The notes under the pieces were generated by a model, which worked only from the letters and a program-made list of their open reading frames with translations, was not told where the DNA came from and ran no database searches. This document shows positions 56,221-64,000 of a DNA stretch of 64,000 nucleotides, in pieces. Position 1 is the stretch's first letter. Each line of letters starts with the position of its first letter. The position numbers were made by a program, and so were the translations under genes. Origin of the DNA: Tillandsia leiboldiana (taxonomy: Eukaryota > Streptophyta > Magnoliopsida > Poales > Bromeliaceae); NCBI GenBank assembly GCA_029204045.2, contig CM055065.1, forward strand, positions 12,537,024 to 12,601,023, given 5' to 3'.

Positions 56221-57695
56221 ATGGCCCGGACTAGATCTTCGACGGAGGACGCCGGGACCGAGGGAGCGTTGTCCACGGCCGCGGAGAACCAGCTGCTGAG
56301 ACAGCAACTGCGAGACATGTCGCAACAGCTAGCGACTCTCTCGAAGCACGTACAGAGACTGAGGCAGCAATCTGTTACACCTGTGGTGGTCGCCCAAGCT
56401 CCTATACTCGGACTGACCACACCGTCGACAGGACCGACGGTAGGGGACGGAGAGACGGCGGCCGTCCCTCCTCCGACCGCGACGACCGAAGTCCCGTTAG
56501 CACAGGCGGCCGCACCCCCGGTAGGGCCAGCGCCAACAGATTTCCGGCCCACCGCTGGGGATCTTCCGGGGGGATCATTGACGACCCCCACCGTCGTAGT
56601 GCCCGCCGTTGCGGCAGGAGAGGCCGTGCTTCCACAGACCGAGAGGGATCGGAAGAGAACCAACCTGGCGGATTTCCTAAAGTTCAACCCACCCGTTTTC
56701 GAGGGGGAGACAACCGACCCATGGGACGTGGAAAGATGGGTCGACACTATGGAAAAATTGTTCGAGGACTTATTGATGGAGGATCACGAGCGGGTTCCCT
56801 TGGCCGTCCATTTCCTGGAAGGAAACGCTCATATGTGGTGGAAGACGGTGCGCCCGGACCCTTCGAAGAGCACCGCCCTTCCATCATGGACTTCCTTCAG
56901 AGAGAAGCTTTTTGGGGCGTTCTTCTCCCACAGTGGGAAGCAACAGATCGAGGACGACCTAAAACATATTAAGCAAGCGAATCGGACCGTGATGGAATAT
57001 CAACGAGAGTTTGTAAGGCTGGTCAACTGCGTCCCTTTCGTCGTCAGGGACGAATCCCATAAAGCCCGACTTTTCATGGACGGTTTACGGAGCGACATCT
57101 TCCGGGTGGTGCAAGCAGCAGATCTCCACACCTTCCAACAGGTGGTAGATCGAGCCACCCTAGTGGAGCGGGGTTTCACGGTCACCCGCGCCCGACGAGA
57201 GGACTACGAGCATTATCGAGATCGGAAGCGCCCTCAGCCCTACTCTGGAGGGGGCTCCTCCAGCGGAAGCCGACCCCCTAAACACTCGAAACCTCAACCG
57301 GGGACCAGGAGCACCCCGACAGGAGGGCAAAGGCAGGGGGGCTGGCCCTGCGTCCTTTGCAGAGGAAATCACCGCGTGACGGAGTGCTCACAGAGAAGAG
57401 ATCATTGTTTCCGATGTGGTAAACCGGGGCACCTCCGCTTCAACTGCCCCTTGAGCACCGGCTTTACCACTCCTGCAGTATCCACGCCGGTGCCACCCCA
57501 ACAAGGACGAGGAAGGACTCCTCCAGGACCGGCGACTCATCCTTCAGCGTCCCGAGGAGAGGGAGAGACTCGGCCACAGGCGGGGGGAAGAATCTACTCA
57601 ATGAACCATCAGGGGGCGGATCCACCCGAGGACGTTGTGGCAGGTTACACTCTTGTCTCTGACTATCATGCTAGGACACTTTTTGATACTGGTGC
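56221..57695 (+). CDS. Gag of gypsy element G1, cut at the protease start
   Basis: The ATG at 56221 (MARTRSSTEDAG) is preferred over an in-frame ATG at 56170 because it opens the usual basic N-terminus. Features: coiled coil (ENQLLRQQLRDMSQQLATL, residues 20-50), Pro/Thr-rich linker, the Ty3-type gag domain around residues 150-300 (HFLEGNAHMWWKTV, FREKLFGAFF), a CX2C-type pair, and a CCHC knuckle (CFRCGKPGHLRFNC, residues 396-409). The frame reaches the protease active-site lead-in TLFDTGA, where a minus-strand LTR begins at 57696. This matches chromovirus (Tekay/Del-like) gag by my recognition. Confidence 0.88.
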
Positions 57696-58285
57696 TGTCA
57701 CGCCCCGGAGGTTCTAGAAGAGCGGAAAACGTATAGCTATTTTTTTTTTCTTTAAATGAACCTTGCCTCTGGTGCGCGCCAGACCCGCCACATATACAAA
57801 TTCACTCCCCAAACGGGCGGAGCCTCCTTTGTATATGTACGGCGTTCCGAGCACGACAAGTACTTTAACCATGCAATCATTGAGCAATAATAAGGAGAGA
57901 TCACACCTAACCATACCATCAAAATCACCACACTTTTCGAAAGGATAAATCCATAGGTTTGGAAAACGGTATCCACACGACACCCGATTTTACAAAACGT
58001 TTTCGCAATCTCTTTTAAGCGGCAACATTGTTTGAAAGGATAAATCCATGGGTTTAGAAATCAGTGCCCACACGACACTTGGTTTGAAAACACTTTTGAA
58101 ACCATTTTTATGTTCGAAACTAGCCGCATTCATAAACCTCAACAATCACAGATATAGTAGGTCATTCCTACACTAAGATCTCAATCTAACATCCACAATA
58201 ACCCATTCACAAGTAATCACATATATACTAACCAAACACAAAAAGAGATAACCATAAACTGTAAATGTAATGACACGGGTTTTTT
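57696..58285 (-). mobile_element. Gypsy family G LTR, minus strand, inserted in G1 and cut by G2
   Basis: Begins TGTCACGCCCCGG, the reverse of the G-type LTR end. Reading on the minus strand, it has the U5 hairpin (about 57783-57845) and two constant-loop hairpins (57968-57984, 58063-58079). It is interrupted at 58286 by the start of LTR G2, so neither its far end nor its TSD can be seen. Confidence 0.78.
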
Positions 58286-61200
58286 TGTAATAATTAACCC
58301 TCCTTCTAATATAATGCTCTTTTAGTACTCCGGGAATATTACATTGGGTTAGTTCGCCGGTGTGTGGTGCTGGTATTTTTCTGCGATAGAGCGTGGAAAA
58401 TGATAACCGACGGTGCGATCGGATCTGAAATCCGATATCGGGATCTCCCGGAACGGAATTCTTAGTGATGCGGTGATTAGTCATGCATCGAAATCCGTGC
58501 AAAATATCCTGCATATTTTTCGAGGAAAAGGTGGGTTTATCTCGTGCGATTAATTAGTTAGAGAATTAGTTATTCGGTTACGGGTATTAAAAGGTGGGTT
58601 TATCTCGTGCGATTAATTAGTTAGAGAATTAGTTATTCGGTTACGGGGATTACAAGGTGGGTTATCCTGTAGGAATAATTAATTAAGGAATTAATTAATT
58701 GGTGACGAAGATTAAAAGGTGGGAGTTTATCTCGTAAGAATAATTAATTAAATAATTAATTATCCGGTGACGGAAAATAGAATTTTCTTACGTACGAGTT
58801 GGGAACTAAATAAATTAATAATAAGAGGATAAATAAACCCCTTACCGGAAGGAAAACCCTAATTTAAATTACCGCCTCCTCAAACCCTTCCCTCTCGTGC
58901 GTACCGAAAACCAAAGATAAGAGAACCCTAACCGGAGGAGAGGAGAAGGAAAGAAAAAGAAAGCGGAGGAACCCGATCACCCCGATTGACGTCCGGAGAC
59001 CGGAGAACGAGACGCCATCACCTACGGGGAGCGGATCTGGATCTCCAATGCCGCGAGAACCAAGATCGGTTCTTTATTTCCGATAGATTGAGGTTAGTGG
59101 TCGTTAATCCTTTCGTAAAATTAATCGGGGGTTTTCCGTGTTTTTGTAAGGTCGTTTTAATCGGTACATCGATCACGGATTTTTGTGGGTTTTGATCAAT
59201 GTTTTATTCTCGTTCTTGATCGGGTGTGATCGATGATTTTTATCGGATTTAATCGGTGGTCTTTAATCGATCCTTTGATTGACTTTCTGATCGATGTTTT
59301 GGTTGTTCGTCGATCGTTGGTTAGTCGTTACATTTATCCCGTATTTATTCGGGAATTTTTGGGGGTGTTTGGTAAGATCATAGCGGGTTAACGGGAGGCC
59401 ACCGCCGCCGTTTTTAAACGGGAGGCCGCCGCCACCGTTACCATGATCGCGGGGTCTTCGCCGGAGTCCCACGGGAGCGAAAAGGGGAAAGAAATCGCGA
59501 AACGGGAGCGAAAACGGAGGAAGAAACGCGGAATTAGGGTTTACTGTTCCTGCCGTACAGCCGCGGTCCACGGGCTGAGGGGTGCACCCGGCGCACACCT
59601 CGCGGCGCGGAAGCCGCGGACCCGGTGCACGCTTCGCCGTGCACCGGCCCAGCCCGCAGGAGCGGTCCACGTTCAGGCGTGCGCCCGGTGCTGGCGCCGC
59701 GAGCCGAAGCTGTGAGCCCGGTGCACGCTCGGGTTGTGCACCGGCCCGGCCCGAAACGCGCGGCACACGCTTGCTGCGTGCACCCGGCGCATGCCGCAGT
59801 CGCCTGTCGCCGTAAACCCGGTCCACGGTTGCCCCTGTGCACCACCCGACAGCCCAAAGTTCGGTGGCTCCGTTTGGGTCCGTTTTTCCACCGTTTTGAG
59901 CGCCGTCTTCGCCGTTGGGATCACAATCTCCGCGGTTTTCTTGGCATGGCCACTTGGGATCTTTTTGGTCACTGTTTTATTATGTCGGGTGCTAATTTCG
60001 CCGACGCTCCGCGCCTCGACGAAATCGTCGGGGGCGCGCCGTCGGGTCTCTTTTCTCATCATTTCCGCCGTCGGGGCCTTCTTGGTTTTAACCATTGACG
60101 TCCCGAGTGGGCTACCGGTTGAGGATTGAGTTTTGTTGGATTTCCGTTAGCGGTTTTGGGTTCCGACGGAGTTCACGACGAAATAGTCGCGGTCCGGTTG
60201 TTGTTAGTCTTCGATGTTACCGGTTTGAGCTAAGTGTGCGGTGTTACTTGACGGTTTTGATTTGTTGGGTTTTTGATTGACGTCGCGATCCTCTAGGTGC
60301 AGTGATTTTGGTTTTGGTGGGTTCATTGTTACAATGGTTGGGACCACTGATGTTACCTGATTAGGGTAAGGTGTTAATTTGTGCCTTTGGTTGTTCCGTT
60401 AGGCCGCGTGAAGTTCCGATTGCTTTAGAGGATCTTGGGAGCGGTCGTATATCTTCATTCCAGGTGGGTACGGTTGCGATAAGTGCAACAAGTGCAGTAA
60501 GTGCATCTATCGTCATTAAAAGGCTCTTAATTTGTCTAACAAAGTAGATGGACAGTTTAACCTTTCGCATAATTGTATTTTATCTAACAATTGAAGCGGC
60601 TGCGGTCGCGGTGCTCACTACACGCCGATCTCGGCAAATCCGTTTTCGGATGCTGCACGTACACAGGCGGATTGGCTTCCGCATGGGTGTACTTTTCCGG
60701 AGAAGTGGTCTCTTTTTGACCCGTGTACCTCACAAAGGGGTGGGAGCCGTGAGGACCTCTTCGCGCCTGCTGCAAATAGCACACCAGCACCGTGAAGAGG
60801 TTAAAAGCATCAAAAAGGTGTTCGCGCACGAGGGGAGACTTTAGTCTCTCCGACAGGTACTCTGGGGTTGGTGCCCAACTTAATTGATAAATCTGGGGTT
60901 GGTGCCCAGCTTAATTATGTACAGGGTTTTAGCGAAAGGTTCCGGTGTAATCGGTTTTCTCCTTATTCTCTTTTGATACTTAGACATCTACTTTGTTTGT
61001 CACTGACTTTACCCACTCCGTGACAGGTGTTACGAGGTGCGTTAGCCGGGAGGGCGGTGAGACTGCGTCGCGAGGACCGTAGTCAGGATACTTGGGTTTT
61101 TATCTCGTTTTCCTTATACTTTAAATAGTTAATTTGCTTGTGGATCATATTAGTCATGGACATGTATGAGTTAGCACTGTGGATGAGGTGTACATTTATA

Positions 61201-61629
61201 CTTTGGTACTTTTAGTGATGTTTTCATACGCGGCACGTTTTCATGATAAACCAAATGATTTCGAAAATATCTTCTCAAAACGAAGTGCCGTGTGGGCACG
61301 GGTTTTGCAACCGCTGGTTCTATCCTTCCCAAACGTTGATGCCGCTTTAATAACAAGGTGTCGAGTGGACACCGGTCTTTTAACACATTAGTTAAATTAC
61401 TGTACTCTGTTTGACGATGTATGTCTATTGTATGGTTGATGGTTGATGTATGATGTTGTAAATGAGACGCCGTGCATATACAAAGGAGACTCTGTCCGTG
61501 GGCAGAGAGAATTTGTGTATGTGGCGGTCTGGCACGCACCAGGGATGAGGTTTAAGTTACCTTGTTAATAAAAAATAATACACGCAATTTTCTGCTTTGA
61601 TAGACTCAAAAACCCCCGGCGGCGTGACA
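58286..61629 (+). mobile_element. 5' LTR of gypsy element G2 (3.3 kb)
   Basis: TGTAATAATTAACCC...CGGCGGCGTGACA, followed by a PBS. It shows the same block order as G1 with different internal repeats: four 63-bp tandem units (58528-58778), GC-rich inverted repeats such as GGTGCACG/CGTGCACC (59618-59645), two constant-loop hairpins (61285-61299, 61357-61373) and the U5 hairpin (about 61467-61529). It was probably inserted into the minus-strand LTR 57696-58285. No protein-coding frame is recognised. Confidence 0.85.
58528..58778 (+). repeat. Four tandem 62-63 bp repeats in LTR G2
   Basis: Units beginning AAGGTGGG start at 58528, 58591, 58654 and 58716. The first two are nearly identical; the others are diverged in their TTAATTA-rich middle. 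Confidence 0.88.
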
Positions 61630-61849
61630 GATTAAATGGTATCAGAGAAAAACAACCATAACCACAGTAGTCGGTGACCCACATCCACAGTGTATGATGC
61701 CACAAGAAAATTGGACATGAGATAACCAAGGTGTAGGTGCGGTAGTACGTGAGAGTACGGGGAACAAGGGTCATAGCCTCAGTGTTTTTGTAGGTCAAGT
61801 ATTAGGCCAGGAACCTTAGGGTTAATGCGGTTTCTTTGTATACAGCAGC
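61630..61849 (+). other. G2 primer-binding site and gag leader
   Basis: GATTAAA then TGGTATCAGAG at 61637-61647, the tRNA-Met PBS, followed by a leader resembling that of G1. Confidence 0.78.
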
Positions 61850-62690
61850 ATAACGGCCCGAAATGGGTTAGCAACGGAGAACACAGTGGCAGAAAGTACG
61901 GTGCCAACAGCGGCGGAGTATCAGCTCCTCCGGCAACAACTACGAGAGATGGCCGGGCAGTTAGCAACCTTATGGAACAAGTGCGTCCGTTGACGCAACT
62001 ATCGACTACACCATTGGAGGTCAACCAGGCTCCTCTGCCCGGACCAGCCGCGCTAGTGACCGGGACCGCCGGTGGCGGACAGCGAGACTATGGTCGCCCC
62101 TCCTCAGACCACGGTAACCGGGGCACCGTCGGTTCAGGCAACAACACCTTCAGTAGCACCAACACCAGTAATAGTGGGACTTCTGCCAGGGGCCACTGTT
62201 GGAGACCCCTTGAGAGAGACCGTGGTGGCGCCTACCCCTAGAATGTCCACCGATGCTGCGGGGAAAGCCCCTATCCAGCAAACCGAATGGGATAGGGCGA
62301 CGACGAACTTGGCAAATTCCAAGAGGTAGTCGATGGAGCCACTGCGGTGGAGCGCCCGATGGGAGAGCTCAGGTCACTGCGGGGATAAAGAGTGAACTCG
62401 GCTAAATTTTGGAAACAAGCATACCAAGAGGAGCCGGCCTCCTAAATACCTGAGACGGCAATAAGGAACCAAGAATGCGCCGATGGGAGGACAATGGCCG
62501 GTGGACAAGTCTTGCATCATTTGCGATGGAATACACCAAGTGACCGGATGTCCCCAGAAGCAAGACCACTGTTTTCGATACGGCAAACCGGGGCACTATC
62601 GTTTCGACTGCCCTCGGAGACGGGGACATCATCCGTAGCAGCATTCCACCCTTCCACCTCGCTTCATGTTTTCGCCCTACCTTAGTTATT
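61850..62690 (+). pseudogene. Gag of gypsy element G2, degraded
   Basis: The frame equivalent to the G1 start has ATA in place of ATG. Recognisable pieces are a coiled coil (AAEYQLLRQQLREMAGQLATL, about 61917-61980), QQTEWDRATTNLA (62278-62320), then a deletion of most of the gag domain to VVDGATAVER (62328-62358), and a CCHC knuckle with its second Cys changed to Tyr (CFRYGKPGHYRFDC, about 62573-62614). Several frames are involved. It is non-functional. Confidence 0.82.
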
Positions 62691-63049
62691 AGGAGAAATT
62701 CCCATCGTAGGAATAAGTTCGGTCGGAACCTCCGGCTACCCCTCGAGGCAGGCGGCTGTATTCCTGCCTGCCCAGCGAGGGTGAGGCGGGTTCTTAGTCT
62801 CTAAGAACTGATGAGGTTTCCGTGAAGGTTATTGGTGTAGCGCTTGGGGCCGACAGTTGTGGCAATCTTTAAGCGGTAGTTGACTGCTTGAAGCTCCAAG
62901 CGAATCTCCGGGAACCGGACTTACCAGAACTTGTAAACTTAGCTTGTAGGAACGCCTTCTGCTCGCTTTTCCTTGTTGCGGGCAAGGAGCTTGGTAGAAG
63001 GCAGTCGAGTAGCGTCCACGAGTACCGTATGGGTCTTGACACGAGAAGG

Positions 63050-63320
63050 ACACGTACTCCTCTACCTCAGATAGACGACCTATGTGACCAACTATAAGGA
63101 GAAACGGCATTCCCAAAGGTTGATCTGCGGTCCGGCTATCGCCAGCCTAGAGACCGGAGTAATGACATACTGAAAACGGACCTGCGAGCTCGGAATGGTC
63201 AAGATGAGTTTACGGTTATACCGTTTAGACTCGTTAACGCACCAGTGGTGCTCTTGGGCATGAGGAATGGGATACTCAAGCCCATCTTAGACCAGTCGGT
63301 GATAGTCCTCTAGTTGACGT
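63050..63320 (+). pseudogene. Degraded reverse transcriptase N-terminal part of G2
   Basis: Mixed-quality frame with PLPQIDDLCDQL, KVDLRSGYRQ and EFTVIPFRLVNAP, the gypsy RT palm and fingers motifs, with a stop after CDQL. The catalytic motif (usually F/YIDDI) that should follow LDQSVIV is lost to rearrangement. The stretch 62700-63050 between gag and RT shows no protease I can recognise. Confidence 0.8.
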
Positions 63321-63399
63321 TCCGGTCTACTCTCGCATAGACAAGGGTTGTGGGAACACCCGCGGGTAACTCCCCAGACCCTCCGGGACTAGGAAGGGT

Positions 63400-64000
63400 A
63401 TGCCAAAACTTATAAAGTGTGAGTTTTGGCTCCGCAAGGTAGGCTTTCTGGGGCATATTGTGTCGGCTGCTGGGATTGCGGTCGACCCGAAGAAGATAGA
63501 TTCGGTAACCGACTGGCCCAGGCCGACGACGGTGACTGAGATTCGAAGCTTCCTGAGTCTGGCAGGGTATTACAGACGCCTTGTGGAGGGCTTCTCCAAG
63601 ATAGCCACGCCCCTGGCTCGCCTGATCCGTAAAGGAGAAAAGTACATCTGGACAGATCAATGCCAGAAGAGTTTTGAAGAACTCAAGAACAAGTTGACGC
63701 GAGCCCCGGTGCTTGCTCTACCGGAGCCCGGCGAGGACTATGAGGTGTACTGCGATGCGTCGCAGAACGGCCTCGGAGGCGTGCTTATGCAACGGGGTAA
63801 AGTCATAGCCTATGCGTCGAGGCAACTTAAGGAGTACGAGAGAAACTACCCCGTGCACGACCTGGAGCTTGCAGCAGTCGTATTCGTCCTCAAGTTGTGG
63901 AAGCACTATTTAGAAGGAACACACTTCAATGTGTACTCAGATCAATAGAGTCTTAAGTACCTTTTCACCCAAAAGGAGTTAAATTTGCGACAAAGACGGT
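63400..64000 (+). pseudogene. RT thumb-RNase H of G2, stop near the end, runs off window
   Basis: Open from 63400 to TAG at 63946-63948. It has KCEFWLRKVGFLGHIVSAAG (RT thumb), RSFLSLAGYYRRLVEGFSKI (connection), and the RNase H start YCDASQNGLGGVLMQ with HDLELAAVVFVLKLWKHYL. The stop replaces a Lys codon (AAG), and the frame then continues with SLKYLFTQKELNLRQRR to the window end. Integrase, if present, lies beyond. Confidence 0.88.

Overview
This window is plant repetitive DNA. It consists of nested LTR retrotransposons and solo LTRs, and I see no host gene, tRNA, rRNA or CRISPR array. The Ty1/copia SIRE/Maximus-type gag and pol, Ty3/gypsy chromovirus-type gag and RT, long LTRs, and primer-binding sites matching the 3' end of initiator tRNA-Met point to a large, repeat-rich seed plant genome. 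The species cannot be named from the sequence.

Nesting was worked out from target-site duplications (TSDs) read at both ends. An outer minus-strand gypsy LTR piece (1703-4153) is broken by a plus-strand gypsy LTR, H1 (4154-4433, 8462-8677, 49192-50470). H1 contains three insertions: solo LTR B (4434-8456, TSD CGACC), copia element D (8678-49186, minus strand, TSD CGGGC) and the 5' end of gypsy element H2 (from 50471). D is split by copia element C (13310-42820, minus strand, TSD TACAT). C holds a 4.1-kb solo LTR (15119-19219, TSD CCTTC), a 5.0-kb solo LTR (21336-26371, TSD CCTCA) and the youngest copia element, E (26876-37057, plus strand, TSD AAATG). This makes five levels of insertion. With its insertions removed, C is about 10.2 kb, matching E at 10.18 kb.

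The right side (53783-64000) holds gypsy family G. LTR G1 and its gag (56221-57695) are cut by a minus-strand G-type LTR (57696-58285), which is itself cut by element G2 (LTR 58286-61629, decayed gag and RT to the window end). The left edge (1-1697) is two more G-type LTR ends, one nested in the other.

The copia elements carry gag with two CCHC knuckles, a pol that lacks protease in every copy, and a third gene after pol resembling the env-like ORF of SIRE elements. None is autonomous. The env-like gene appears to have its own promoter and a 5' UTR intron. That promoter uses the same paired GATCCGGATC sites found upstream of the LTR TATA box.

The most unusual signal is structural. The copia LTRs contain a run of 7-8 small hairpins with a constant six-base loop (TGGATT) and different but self-complementary stems. 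The unrelated gypsy G LTRs independently contain hairpins with a constant five-base loop (mostly GTGTG or GAGTG) and varying complementary stems. Stem variation that keeps pairing suggests selection for RNA or DNA structure.
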